Part shown: positions 50,699 to 58,929 of the stretch, piece by piece
Numbering within the stretch: the stretch's first letter is position 1
Layout of the letters: each line of letters opens with the position of its first letter
Source of the DNA: Neobacillus soli NBRC 102451
GTDB taxonomy: Bacteria; Bacillota; Bacilli; Bacillales; Cytobacillaceae
DNA length: 64,000 bases
Direction of reading: 5' to 3'
NCBI RefSeq assembly: GCF_001591665.1
Contig: NZ_BCVI01000007.1
Span: forward strand, 19,013-83,012
The notes under the pieces: generated by a model
Told to the model about the DNA's origin: nothing
What the model saw: only the letters and a program-made list of their open reading frames with translations
Databases searched by the model: none
Position numbers and translations under genes: made by a program

Positions 50699-51127
50699 AT
50701 GATCAAATTACAATCAGCGATTGAAGGAAAAAGAGCTAATTTTGGTATAGTTAGAAGTGTATTTGATTCTTATGGATGTAGTTTTTGCAGTAATTTTGAC
50801 TATGATCGCGGTAAATTTGATGCTTTATTATGGCGTGAAGGCGGGGAATCTATTTATTTAAGAGTCCCTATTTATGTTTTGGATGGAGAACTAGATCATT
50901 CAAATGCCTATATTCAGTTTGGAACCCCATTTGTCATTAAACATGTTGTAAATACCGGATTAGATTATGATGAAAACTCATTATTGACCGCCACAACAGG
51001 GCTTGCTCAATTTCAAGAACCATTGGATAAAGATGGGAGTATTAGAGATAAGAGTCGCTGGGAAAAAGCTGGTGAGGAAACACTTGAGCGAGTTTTGGGC
51101 TCGATTAATGGTTTATTAAGTTCATAA
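50699..51127 (+). CDS. yugN: YugN-like family protein
   Basis: 142 aa. Starts MIKLQSAIEGKRANFGIVRS and has a middle DALLWREGGESIYLRVPIY and GTPFVIKHVVNTGLDYDENS, the conserved pattern of YugN. In B. subtilis it lies next to yuzA, as here. Function unknown. AGGAGTG is 9 nt before ATG. Confidence 0.87.
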   Translation: MIKLQSAIEGKRANFGIVRSVFDSYGCSFCSNFDYDRGKFDALLWREGGESIYLRVPIYVLDGELDHSNAYIQFGTPFVIKHVVNTGLDYDENSLLTATTGLAQFQEPLDKDGSIRDKSRWEKAGEETLERVLGSINGLLSS

Positions 51128-51217
51128 TAAAGTGTTAGATAACTAATAAAAAGCACCTGAAATTGACACATTCATAAAATGCATAACTTAGAATACATGA
51201 TATTTTACCTAATTACT

Positions 51218-51258
51218 AAAAAACACTCAGGATGACTGTGTCATCCTGAGTGTTTTTT
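51218..51258. terminator. 19-bp perfect bidirectional terminator
   Basis: AAAAAACACTCAGGATGAC-TGT-GTCATCCTGAGTGTTTTTT, shared by convergent yugN and yuzA. Confidence 0.92.
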
Positions 51259-51551
51259 TAATCCTTCTTCAATTTAGATAAATCTGTTTCCTCACCGAAC
51301 TCTGTAGCATAATTAAAGTTCCCGGTGCTTTGTCTATTTTCTTCATGCACCTCTTTTCGCATAGGTGCAAATAAAAGACTCACACAAATCAGTCCACTTA
51401 TGCCAACAAGAGAGTAGATTACTCTTGACACAACGGACCCTTGTCCACCAAATATGGCAGCAACTAAATCGTATTGAAAAAAACCAATTAATCCCCAATT
51501 AATTGCACCTATTATAACTAAAATTAAGGCAATTCTGTGTATCATTCTCAT
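51258..51551 (-). CDS. yuzA: DUF378 membrane protein YuzA
   Basis: 97 aa with two helices: IALILVIIGAINWGLIGFFQ and VVSRVIYSLVGISGLICVSL, the DUF378 fold (GAINWGL and AIFGG-like segments), then a charged tail. GGAGGTGAAGAACC precedes the start. Function unknown. Convergent with yugN as in B. subtilis. Confidence 0.88.
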   Translation of the reverse strand: MRMIHRIALILVIIGAINWGLIGFFQYDLVAAIFGGQGSVVSRVIYSLVGISGLICVSLLFAPMRKEVHEENRQSTGNFNYATEFGEETDLSKLKKD

Positions 51552-51671
51552 GGTTCTTCACCTCCTTTTTTTATCTTTTACTATAAATTCGGTTTAATGC
51601 TAAAACATAGGAAATTTCATCTTAAATGTATGAAAAATAAAGACGAGTACTAATCGTACTCGCCTGCGGTT

Positions 51672-51845
51672 CTAACGGCGGTGTTCAACAAGGTCAATTA
51701 CACCTAATACTACGTGCGCTAAACCGAAACCAAACACAGTATTTGCAACCATTTTATTCGTACCGCGCTTTTGCTTCAATGCATAACCTGTCGCAGTAAC
51801 AGCTGTGCCTAATGCAGTTGGAATTAAGCCTTCACGAATATTCAT
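51672..51845 (-). CDS. Small membrane-associated protein, 57 aa
   Basis: ATG 51845 with GGGGGA 9 nt upstream. MNIREGLIPTALGTAVTATG then NKMVANTVFGFGLAHVVLGV: two short hydrophobic Gly/Ala helices with a basic KQKRGT loop, and a C-terminal DLVEHRR. Matches small asparagine-rich-free Bacillus membrane proteins; no named family. A short hairpin is lacking downstream. Confidence 0.62.
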   Translation of the reverse strand: MNIREGLIPTALGTAVTATGYALKQKRGTNKMVANTVFGFGLAHVVLGVIDLVEHRR

Positions 51846-51952
51846 CGGTAATTTCCCCCACATCGTAGTTAGTTGGTGTGTCTAACACACCATTTTTATT
51901 CTTTCCTGGGTAAAGTGAAATATTCTAACCATCATTTATGAATGTTCAATAA

Positions 51953-52081
51953 CTAAAAAAGCATATGAAAAAAATCTCTATCAGGTGCTTTTTTACGTAG
52001 GAAAAAGTTTACATATGACAATCTATACTCGTGAACTATACTTTGTAATAGTGTTTTAACTACATTGCTTTCAGCCACCAT
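51953..52081 (-). CDS. Possible 42-aa protein
   Basis: ATG 52081 with AGGAG 7 nt upstream; MVAESNVVKTLLQSIVHEYR followed by a hydrophobic-basic part. The last 15 codons overlap an AAAAAGCA...TGCTTTTTT hairpin, unusual for coding sequence, so this may instead be a short transcript ending in a terminator. Confidence 0.3.
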   Translation of the reverse strand: MVAESNVVKTLLQSIVHEYRLSYVNFFLRKKAPDRDFFHMLF

Positions 52082-52131
52082 GAACCACTCCTTTTTTATG
52101 TAGAAATATATTAGTAAAACTTTTTAGGTTA

Positions 52132-52152
52132 TTTCCACTAGATTAGTGGAAA
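52132..52152. promoter_or_regulatory. 21-bp palindrome upstream of the general stress gene
   Basis: TTTCCACTA-GAT-TAGTGGAAA, perfect 9-bp arms, about 30 nt before the start. The same stretch gives a weak SigB-like pair GTTATT-N14-GGAAAA. Confidence 0.5.
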
Positions 52153-52183
52153 ATTAATAAAAACTAGTAAAGGAGAAATATCA

Positions 52184-52612
52184 ATGAGCAAACTAACTTT
52201 AAAAGAAAAGGTTGTTAACATAATCTCTAATCACAGAACAGGAATCCTTTCATCGGTTGAAAATAATAAGCCCCATGCACGGTATATGACCTTTTATAAT
52301 GATGACTTAACACTCTACACACCGACGAAACGGGATACGGAGAAAATAGATGAAATCGAACATAATCCCTTCGTATCTGTTTTGTTAGGTTATGAAGAGA
52401 AAGGACAAAGTGATGCTTATGTTGAAATTTCAGGCACGTCTACCATGACTGATTTACAGACTTTGAAAGATCAATTCTGGGACGAATCTTTTAAGAAATG
52501 GTTTGACGGTCCTGATGATCCGAACTACGTGTTTCTTCAAATCCAACCAGAAACTGTCCGTATTTTAAATCTAAATGGAGAACCACCAGAAGAACTGACG
52601 TTGGAAAATTGA
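52184..52612 (+). CDS. Pyridoxamine 5'-phosphate oxidase-fold general stress protein (YdaG/GSP26-like)
   Basis: 142 aa split-barrel flavin-type protein: SNHRTGILSSVENNKPHARY, MTFYNDDLTLYTPTKRDTEK, then EISGTSTMTD and the C-terminal RILNLNGEPPEELTLEN. B. subtilis YdaG is under SigB. Likely binds a flavin or related cofactor. AAAGGAGAAATATCA gives a good start. Confidence 0.88.
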   Translation: MSKLTLKEKVVNIISNHRTGILSSVENNKPHARYMTFYNDDLTLYTPTKRDTEKIDEIEHNPFVSVLLGYEEKGQSDAYVEISGTSTMTDLQTLKDQFWDESFKKWFDGPDDPNYVFLQIQPETVRILNLNGEPPEELTLEN

Positions 52613-52733
52613 CGGGAAAATACAGTTATTAATTTGTTTCTATCCATTACCCTCCCTCATTGGCTCTTCTTATCATTAGTATTTTTCATCGAAAAGAAGA
52701 GCCATCAATGTTTTCCAGGTCTTCCCTCCACAC

Positions 52734-53687
52734 TTACCATTCCACCGTAGCGCTTGATAGACGTTTTACTCCCCGGATTGATGCTATTTCCTCTACAAGT
52801 CTTTGCATGGCAAGATTCTTCTGCTTGGCTTCAATCATAATGTCAAAGTCTTGATTAAGTTCCTTTGCTATTTTCAAAAAAGGGTGGATGAAGTTTAAAG
52901 AAACAAAATCTGCATGGGAACGATAAGCTTGATCTGACTTTGGCGAAGAAATGTGGACTTTTGGTACAGTATTCAAATGACTCCAGCTATTAAATATGCG
53001 TGATAAATAAAGTGGAAGATCAACCTCGCCTTTATTTGCCATATAGTGATGATAATCCAGTATCATCGGGATATTCTCTTTTTCACAAGTAATAAGAGTT
53101 TCCTCAACATCATAGGTCTTATCATCATTTTCAAGGGTCATATGCATTTTAATTTTGTTTGGTAGCTTTTTTAAATTTTGATGGAAACGGTTTACGGACG
53201 AAGCTTTATCCCCATAAGCTCCTCCAATATGAATATTAATAATTCCCCTTTCCAGCGCGTTCATCGCTTCAAGCATCGTAAAATGGTATTCCATATCTTT
53301 CACGGCATTCATGGTCACTTCTTCTCGGGGGCTTGTGAAAAGGGTAAATTGGTTTGGGTGAAAGCTTGGACGGAGCTTAAATTGTTGTATTAAGTGCCCA
53401 AGTTCTTCCCATTCGGATTTGAAGGGAGTCACAAAATCCCACATCACTTCCGGATGGGTGGCTAAAGGAACCAGCGAGCTTGAAAAACGATATAATTCTA
53501 TTTCGTGCGCAATATTATAATACAAAATTCTTTTCGTATGATGTAAATTTTGGGCAGTTACAGATTGAAGCTTTTCCATTCGCTCGTTTTTAGGAAGAGC
53601 TGAAAACCGTGTAAAAGTTACGGTTTTTGATGGACTTGCATCCCATAAGCCTACTGCGGTCGCCACATACCCAAATCGAATCTTCAT
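52734..53687 (-). CDS. uvsE: UV damage endonuclease UvsE (UVDE)
   Basis: 317 aa TIM-barrel enzyme that nicks 5' of UV photoproducts. Family marks: IRFGYVATAVGLWDASPSKT, PSFHPNQFTLFTSPREEV, NIHIGGAYGDK, HMTLENDDKTYDVEE and LDYHHYMAN, holding the metal ligands. Related to B. subtilis YwjD. Monocistronic; AAGGGGAAATCTA precedes ATG. A partial second copy lies 0.8 kb upstream. Confidence 0.94.
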   Translation of the reverse strand: MKIRFGYVATAVGLWDASPSKTVTFTRFSALPKNERMEKLQSVTAQNLHHTKRILYYNIAHEIELYRFSSSLVPLATHPEVMWDFVTPFKSEWEELGHLIQQFKLRPSFHPNQFTLFTSPREEVTMNAVKDMEYHFTMLEAMNALERGIINIHIGGAYGDKASSVNRFHQNLKKLPNKIKMHMTLENDDKTYDVEETLITCEKENIPMILDYHHYMANKGEVDLPLYLSRIFNSWSHLNTVPKVHISSPKSDQAYRSHADFVSLNFIHPFLKIAKELNQDFDIMIEAKQKNLAMQRLVEEIASIRGVKRLSSATVEW

Positions 53688-53780
53688 TAGATTTCCCCTT
53701 AATTAATTCAATGATAAAACAAATTAAGTTAAGTTATTCGTTTCGCAGCTCGTCAACAGCCACTTAGTAAGTCAAATACA

Positions 53781-53812
53781 GAGAACACGGTTATTTTTCT
53801 AACCGTGTTCTC
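53781..53812 (-). terminator. Terminator of the DUF3231 gene
   Basis: GAGAACACGGTTA / TAACCGTGTTCTC, perfect 13-bp stem. Confidence 0.75.
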
Positions 53813-53853
53813 CTAGAATCAGGTGGGAATAACTTAACCCGATTTGATAACTG

Positions 53854-54366
53854 TTAACAATCACCAGACTTATTTAAATGCAATGGGGGAGGAACAAGCC
53901 AGCCTTTTTCCTTATTTAATCGAAGAACCTTTAATCCGAGTGCCGCTTTTTGCAAATGAAATTGTCCATACATCATGGCTACATCTTCCCTGATTGATTT
54001 ACCCATCGCTTGACTAAATGCTACTAATCCAGCTGCGATATCAACCGAAAGTGTTGCAGCGATTGCTGGGTCAGGAGTTCTAGCCCCAACCGGGATATCC
54101 TCCAAACATGCTTGCGGCGGCTCCGGTGCTGCTGGCGGTAAACCGACCCCATTCTCCTTTAATATTTCTTCCACTTGTTTCTTTTCCTGCTGGCATAACT
54201 CAACGGCTTCTGCTAATAACTTTTTTAAATCATCGTCTCCTGCATGGTTGATCATGGTTTGATAACCTGCGATCATACCATTGCCTGCTAATAATGAGGC
54301 CCAAAGATCAAAAACCTCACCGTAGTGCAAAGGCTCTTCCTTAGGATTTCCACTTAAAATTCCCAT
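53854..54366 (-). CDS. DUF3231 family protein
   Basis: 170 aa starting MGILSGNPKEEPLHYGEVFD (GGAGGG 5 nt upstream). All-helical four-helix-bundle pattern with LLAGNGMIAGYQTMINHAGD, Pro-rich hinge (LPPAAPEPP) and REDVAMMYGQFHLQKAALG. DUF3231 proteins are common in spore formers and ferritin-like, some related to coat proteins; role unknown. Confidence 0.85.
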   Translation of the reverse strand: MGILSGNPKEEPLHYGEVFDLWASLLAGNGMIAGYQTMINHAGDDDLKKLLAEAVELCQQEKKQVEEILKENGVGLPPAAPEPPQACLEDIPVGARTPDPAIAATLSVDIAAGLVAFSQAMGKSIREDVAMMYGQFHLQKAALGLKVLRLNKEKGWLVPPPLHLNKSGDC

Positions 54367-54464
54367 TGTTGCCCTCCTTAGTGTATAAGTAAATTTATTC
54401 ATTCCCAGTGCCACCTTTCCTGAAGCACAATTGTAGTCTTTCCAACCACCTCAGCAGGTATTCT

Positions 54465-54584
54465 TTATTTCCCCCATACTGACCATTCCACCTTAGTACT
54501 GGATACACATTTGACTCCTCTGATAGATGTTATCTCTTCGATTAGTCTTAGCATGGCAAGGTTCTTCCGGATAGCTTCAATGCT
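54465..54584 (-). pseudogene. C-terminal remnant of a second uvsE
   Basis: The frame reads IEAIRKNLAMLRLIEEITSI RGVK, then CVSSTKVEW and a few codons to TAA. Against the UvsE end (IEAKQKNLAMQRLVEEIASI...) 24 of 33 residues agree. Nothing else of uvsE precedes it. It is the tail left from a duplication or replacement. Confidence 0.85.
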
Positions 54585-54608
54585 TTTATTTACAATTCCT
54601 TAAGTTTG

Positions 54609-54624
54609 TGTGATATTTATCACA
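54609..54624. promoter_or_regulatory. Fnr/Rex-type palindrome upstream of hemQ
   Basis: TGTGATATTTATCACA, perfect palindrome with the TGTGA-N6-TCACA arrangement used by Fnr and Rex in Bacillus. Confidence 0.6.
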
Positions 54625-54635
54625 ACATTCATCAA

Positions 54636-54682
54636 TGAAAATAATTATCATTTATATGGGAGATAATTAAAAATAACTATCA
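54636..54682. promoter_or_regulatory. Two Fur-box-like sites upstream of hemQ
   Basis: TGAAAATAATTATCA (54636-54650) matches 14 of 15 positions of the 7-1-7 Fur box TGATAATNATTATCA; TAAAAATAACTATCA (54668-54682) is a weaker second copy 32 bp on, and half sites continue to the start codon. Confidence 0.65.
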
Positions 54683-54697
54683 TTTGGAGTGATAATG

Positions 54698-55441
54698 ATG
54701 AACCAGGCGATGAAAACAATTGAAGGCTGGTATTGCTTACATGATTTTCGACTGTTTGATTGGACAAAGTGGAAATTAGCCACTGAAACTGAACGGGAAC
54801 ATGCCCTTTATGAATTTAAATCGTTATTACATAAATGGGAATCAGTTGAGACAGAACAGAATGGCAGTCATACGGTGTATACAATTGCCGGGAACAAAGC
54901 AGACATCATGTTTATGGTACTAAGACCAACCATGAAAGAACTCATTGAAGTGAAAACGGAATTCAATAAAACAGCCCTTGCTGATTTTACCAAACCTGCC
55001 TTTTCTTATGTGTCTGTAATAGAAAAAAGCAGCTATTCGCAGATGGCAGCAAATCCGTTGGAAGACCCTGCAATGAGAGCTAAACTCTACCCAACCATTC
55101 CAAAAGCGGAATATATCTGTTTTTACCCAATGAGCAAGCTGCGAGGGGAGAAAACAAACTGGTTTATGCTGCCGATGGAAGACCGAAAAAGATTAATGTT
55201 CGAACATATTGGTACCGGAAAGCCCTATTCCGAACAGGTAAGACGAATTGTAACCGGTTCTGTCGGCTTTGATGACTTTGAATGGGGAGTTTCCCTATTT
55301 TGTGATGATGCCCTTCAATTTAAGAAATTAATCTATGAAACAAGATTTGATGAAGTTAGCGCTGTTTATGGCATCTTCGGGTCCTTCTATATCGGGAATT
55401 TATTAAAGCCTGAGGGCGTCCATGCGTTTTTTAGTCTTTAA
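54698..55441 (+). CDS. hemQ: Coproheme decarboxylase HemQ (chlorite-dismutase fold)
   Basis: 247 aa from ATG 54698 (MNQAMKTIEGWYCLHDFR, GGAG 8 nt upstream). HemQ turns coproheme III into heme b in Gram-positives. Visible marks: KAEYICFYPMSKLRGEKTNW (with the reactive Tyr), FEHIGTGKPYSEQV (heme His region) and the C-terminal RFDEVSAVYGIFGSFYIG. Preceded by Fur-like boxes and an Fnr/Rex-type palindrome, so heme synthesis here seems linked to iron and redox. Monocistronic. Confidence 0.93.
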   Translation: MNQAMKTIEGWYCLHDFRLFDWTKWKLATETEREHALYEFKSLLHKWESVETEQNGSHTVYTIAGNKADIMFMVLRPTMKELIEVKTEFNKTALADFTKPAFSYVSVIEKSSYSQMAANPLEDPAMRAKLYPTIPKAEYICFYPMSKLRGEKTNWFMLPMEDRKRLMFEHIGTGKPYSEQVRRIVTGSVGFDDFEWGVSLFCDDALQFKKLIYETRFDEVSAVYGIFGSFYIGNLLKPEGVHAFFSL

Positions 55442-55453
55442 TTATAAAAAAGA

Positions 55454-55487
55454 TAAAGCAAGAGCAATCAAGTTTGCTCTTGCTTTT
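55454..55487. terminator. Terminator of hemQ
   Basis: AAAGCAAGAGCAA / TTGCTCTTGCTTT, 13-bp stem then T. Confidence 0.85.
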
Positions 55488-55534
55488 CAATGAAAGTTCT
55501 CGGCTTTTCAATTTTTTTCGAATGAATAATGTCC

Positions 55535-55831
55535 TTATGATAGACCCACTTTTTCAAAATGTTCAACGGTCGGAAATGGATCATAAAAATGATGTAATTG
55601 CTTTTTCCATTCTTGATACTCGTTTGATTGTCTAAACCCAACTGTATGATCTTCTAATGTTTCCCACTTCACCACAAATAAATATTTCCCATTCACTTCC
55701 ATACAACGCTGTAAGTCGTGAGATATATATCCTTTCATTGAAGAAATAATTCCTGAGGCCAGGCGAAAGGCTTCCTCATATTCCTCTTCCATCCCTTGCT
55801 TAACCTGAAGCATCACGGCTTCCAATATCAT
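55535..55831 (-). CDS. ABM domain monooxygenase-like protein
   Basis: 98 aa ferredoxin-like antibiotic biosynthesis monooxygenase fold: MILEAVMLQVKQGMEEEYEE, KGYISHDLQRCMEVNGKYLF and VVKWETLEDHTVGFRQSNEY. The family spans quinol monooxygenases and heme oxygenases of HmoB type; this one lacks a convincing heme-degrading signature. It lies convergent to hemQ. Function not decided. Confidence 0.8.
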   Translation of the reverse strand: MILEAVMLQVKQGMEEEYEEAFRLASGIISSMKGYISHDLQRCMEVNGKYLFVVKWETLEDHTVGFRQSNEYQEWKKQLHHFYDPFPTVEHFEKVGLS

Positions 55832-55882
55832 GGAATCTCCCCCTTTTTACATAGTATATTACATTACACTCTTTGAATTAAT

Positions 55883-56371
55883 TCATTGCAAGTTCTTAAT
55901 CATATTGTACCAAATAACCCCGCCATGTTCAGAGGTTGACACACCTTTGTTTAGGTAGCCATGATTTTCATAGAACCGAATTAAGTCCGCCTTACAAGTA
56001 AGTGTAATCGTTTCACGGCCTTTTGCCTTCGCTTCTTTTTCAATTTGTAAAAGTAACGCGGATGCCACGCCTCGTTTTTGAAAATGCGGTGACACCGCTA
56101 ATCCTAAAATACTTTGATGACCGCCAGATGCCGGATTTGCCTTTAAATCACTAAAGAGGTCGTCTGTTATATATGCTTTTTCAATGACGGGCCCATTGAC
56201 CAAACCGATAATCTCGCCCTCTTCCTCAGCTACAAAGAAACTTTCCGGAATGACTTGAATGCGCTTTTCAAACGCTTTCTTGGTCGCTGCCTCTTCTTTT
56301 GTAAAGCAAAGCTGCTCGATGACTACAAGTTCAGATAAATCTTCCATTTTTACATTTCGTATTTTTACCAT
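55883..56371 (-). CDS. GNAT family N-acetyltransferase (AANAT-like)
   Basis: 162 aa from ATG 56371 (GGGGGG 10 nt upstream). Motif A ILGLAVSPHFQKRGVASALL, then LTCKADLIRFYENHGYLNKG. The architecture recalls arylalkylamine/ribosomal N-acetyltransferases. Substrate unknown. Follows another GNAT gene on the same strand with a 28-nt gap. Confidence 0.85.
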   Translation of the reverse strand: MVKIRNVKMEDLSELVVIEQLCFTKEEAATKKAFEKRIQVIPESFFVAEEEGEIIGLVNGPVIEKAYITDDLFSDLKANPASGGHQSILGLAVSPHFQKRGVASALLLQIEKEAKAKGRETITLTCKADLIRFYENHGYLNKGVSTSEHGGVIWYNMIKNLQ

Positions 56372-56399
56372 ATCCATCATTCCCCCCAGAAAAGTAGTT

Positions 56400-56942
56400 T
56401 CATAAAGATGATTTTTTATATTCAATTAGCCAACAATCACGATATTTTCCTTCGTGGAACTCGTGATTCGGGAGTAATCGAATCTTTTTAAATCCGCACT
56501 TTTCATAACATGATATTGCCCGTAAATTTGTTGTTTGAGAATCCATAATCACCCGAGTCGCTTGTTTCTTCTCAATTAAATACTCCAACATTGACTTTAC
56601 AAGTAATGTCCCAATTCCTCTGTTCCAATATTCGGTTTCGCCAATGAACTGGTTCATACCAAAAGTCGTTTCTTCTTCATCATAATTGTCTATTGAACTT
56701 GTTGTCTCATTTACCTGATAAATCTGTATGTATCCGATACTTACCCCTTCATACTCGATCACACATCTAACAATACCATTCTCCCGATGATAAAACTTCT
56801 TATTTACTTTTTCCAAATCAAAGGAATTGTCCCGCCCTTCATAAAATTCTAGAACGGAAGGGTTCGAAAGCCATTTAACAAGTAAATGCTTGTCTTCAGG
56901 CTGCAATTGGCGCACTTTAATATATCCATTTTCAAATAACAA
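56400..56942 (-). CDS. GNAT acetyltransferase, AAC(6')-like
   Basis: 180 aa from TTG 56942 (AAGGTGA 4-5 nt upstream). YIKVRQLQPEDKHLLVKWLS, then NPSVLEFYEGRD and EYWNRGIGTLLVKSMLEYLI, VIMDSQTTNLRAISCYEKCG; the pattern is that of aminoglycoside 6'-acetyltransferase-type GNATs. Resistance activity is not shown. The longer frame to 57038 would overlap the upstream membrane protein gene. Confidence 0.82.
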   Translation of the reverse strand: MLFENGYIKVRQLQPEDKHLLVKWLSNPSVLEFYEGRDNSFDLEKVNKKFYHRENGIVRCVIEYEGVSIGYIQIYQVNETTSSIDNYDEEETTFGMNQFIGETEYWNRGIGTLLVKSMLEYLIEKKQATRVIMDSQTTNLRAISCYEKCGFKKIRLLPNHEFHEGKYRDCWLIEYKKSSL

Positions 56943-56983
56943 AAAATCACCTTCTTTATGATTAGTTAGTCTTGAATTTAAAA

Positions 56984-57376
56984 CTATTTTTTTCTCATTG
57001 TTAAATAACTTAGACATAAATAAATAATTCCAATACATAATAGGAAAATTTCATTTTTAGCTCCCAGTGCCCCATAAGAAATAAAAAAAGTGATCACCAA
57101 ACCAATTCCAAGCACTAAGCAAAATCCAGTATAAAAAATTTTCATTGCTTTAATTTTGAGCTTGAAGGAGCCAATTACAGTGATTAAACCTATAAGAAAA
57201 AGGATCATTAGAATGATCAGGGGTGAACTGTCAGTTGTGGAATTTTCATTTCCTGTATTTAATGCTTTTGATAAAGCCATTCCAATGAAAGACAGGATAC
57301 CGAATCCTATTGCTGCAAAAATAGTCAACAAGCCTACGATAACGCTTAAAGTCCTTGTATACCTATATTCTTTCAT
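56984..57376 (-). CDS. Four-helix membrane protein (DUF4064-like)
   Basis: 130 aa with four helices (SVIVGLLTIFAAIGFGILSF; LIILMILFLIGLITVIGSF; KIFYTGFCLVLGIGLVITFF; IFLLCIGIIYLCLSYLT) and a polar loop between 1 and 2. GGTGACC precedes ATG. Resembles the DUF4064/YqhP-type membrane proteins; unknown role. Upstream of the AAC(6')-like GNAT. Confidence 0.72.
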   Translation of the reverse strand: MKEYRYTRTLSVIVGLLTIFAAIGFGILSFIGMALSKALNTGNENSTTDSSPLIILMILFLIGLITVIGSFKLKIKAMKIFYTGFCLVLGIGLVITFFISYGALGAKNEIFLLCIGIIYLCLSYLTMRKK

Positions 57377-57516
57377 TTGGTCACCTCTTACCCTTTTTGT
57401 GATCTTTTAAAATTGTTTAATTATGCTAGACACCATCAAGGAAAGGTAATTTAGATATTTCAGTTTACCGGTTTTCTATCACACAAAAAACGCTTTTATG
57501 GAGACCTTTAACTCAT

Positions 57517-57918
57517 TTACAAGTTCTCCTCCTGAACATCAAGGTTTTTATAAAAATCATCAACAATTGGGTGAATATCCGGTTCGGTATAATAGTAATC
57601 GTCATTTACCTGCGTTAGTGTGAATTGAAAGGGTTCTTTGCCATCTTGGAAAAGATTAATGGAATAGCGCCAGCCGCTTCTTGCTTCTTGATTTTCTTGC
57701 GGAATAAACTTTATTTCTTTAATTTGAGCTAAAAATTCATTGATAACAACATGGTCTGTAATTGTTTTTTTGTACCCAGTACTCCCGTCTACAATCGCTA
57801 TCTTCGTCACATGACCAAAGTCTCCCTCATAAAATTCAGGTAACGTTTTGGTTTCTAAACCACAGCCAACTAAAGTTAACATTAATAATAAAATTAGACC
57901 CATTAAATTTCTCATCAT
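57517..57918 (-). CDS. Lipoprotein, 133 aa
   Basis: Lipobox LVGC after MMRNLMGLILLLMLT (Cys19). Mature part: HVTKIAIVDGSTGYKKTITD, VVINEFLAQIKEIKFIPQEN, SINLFQDGKEPFQFTLTQV. Small beta-rich lipoprotein of the YfjS-like kind seen in Bacillus; function unknown. GTGATGA ATG start context is fair. Confidence 0.72.
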   Translation of the reverse strand: MMRNLMGLILLLMLTLVGCGLETKTLPEFYEGDFGHVTKIAIVDGSTGYKKTITDHVVINEFLAQIKEIKFIPQENQEARSGWRYSINLFQDGKEPFQFTLTQVNDDYYYTEPDIHPIVDDFYKNLDVQEENL

Positions 57919-58046
57919 TCATCACCCTATTGTTTTAGACGTGTAATTTTTATGTAAAAACTCAAAAAATCTGCTTAATTTATTGCCTTTTTGTTCCGGG
58001 AGCGATATCCACACGCTATAATATTATAAAAGGGAGGCGAAGGAAA

Positions 58047-58421
58047 TTGAATAAAAACATAAGTCTATTTTCGCTCATTATTTTTTCATTTTCATTTCTC
58101 GTTTCCTGTGATGCTACAAAAATAGTTGACCAAGACTATGAGAAAATAACTTTGTACGTTATGGAAGATAATAAATATGAAAAAGTTTCGGAACTTAGGG
58201 ATAAAGAGAAAATAAAAGAGCTAGCTGATTTAATAAATAAAGGCAAAAGAGAAGATCCTAATGTAAGTTTTGAAAAAGGTCCCGATGGCTTACTTGTTTT
58301 TGAAAAAAAGGATGAGAAATTTGAATTACCCATTTTTATTGATTCGGGCAACATTTATAACAAAAAATACTATGTGACATGTACTATTGATATGAGGAAG
58401 TATTTTGGTGCTGATTGGTGA
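58047..58421 (+). CDS. Lipoprotein, 124 aa
   Basis: Signal peptide (SLFSLIIFSFSFLVSC), lipobox LVSC at Cys21. The mature chain is charged (KIVDQDYEKITLYVMEDNKY, KIKELADLINKGKREDPNVS) and ends DMRKYFGADW. TTG start with GGGAGGCGAAGG upstream. Function unknown; resembles the neighbouring lipoprotein in size and style. Confidence 0.7.
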   Translation: MNKNISLFSLIIFSFSFLVSCDATKIVDQDYEKITLYVMEDNKYEKVSELRDKEKIKELADLINKGKREDPNVSFEKGPDGLLVFEKKDEKFELPIFIDSGNIYNKKYYVTCTIDMRKYFGADW

Positions 58422-58500
58422 TATATTCCTTTTGTTTTTTTAAAAATGGGGCCAGCAAATGGGATTCCATAAGAAAATTTATATAATAAAATTAAAATTA

Positions 58501-58917
58501 CTATACCTCCACTTGCTGAATGAAATAGGGTCCAAGAAAAAATTCATGAGTATGGATATATGTCCATGAGAAATCTTTATCCACCACATAAACATCAGTT
58601 AAATATCCATCAATTTCATTTAATATGTCGTCCGCTTTTAAACCTCTAGCGTTTTCAAGCAATAATGTATTTTCATTGTTTTGATAAAAAATATAACAAG
58701 CTTTATCATAGCTAAAAACATGCCATAAGTGCTGATGAAAATAAATTTTTCTTTTTTCGGATATACTAAGGTGCTTGGCGAATGCTTCTTCCCACTGGTT
58801 CCGAAGCTCTTTTCCTTTGTCTTTCAATTCAATAACAAGGATTCCCTTGTCTTTTAACAAGTCTATCTGCTCTATTTTAAACCCTCTCCTTCTCCCATAA
58901 ATTGAATAAAAGCACAC
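58501..58917 (-). CDS. DUF4275 family protein
   Basis: 138 aa. LIVxELKDKGKELRNQWEEA, YFHQHLWHVFSYDKACYIFY, NENTLLLENARGLKADDILN and SWTYIHTHEFFLGPYFIQQ are the recognised DUF4275 blocks. No membrane segments. The start is uncertain: AGAAGGAGAGGG lies inside the frame near residue 11. Unknown function, perhaps a small-molecule enzyme. Confidence 0.72.
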   Translation of the reverse strand: MCFYSIYGRRRGFKIEQIDLLKDKGILVIELKDKGKELRNQWEEAFAKHLSISEKRKIYFHQHLWHVFSYDKACYIFYQNNENTLLLENARGLKADDILNEIDGYLTDVYVVDKDFSWTYIHTHEFFLGPYFIQQVEV

Positions 58918-58929
58918 GAGTACATTAAT

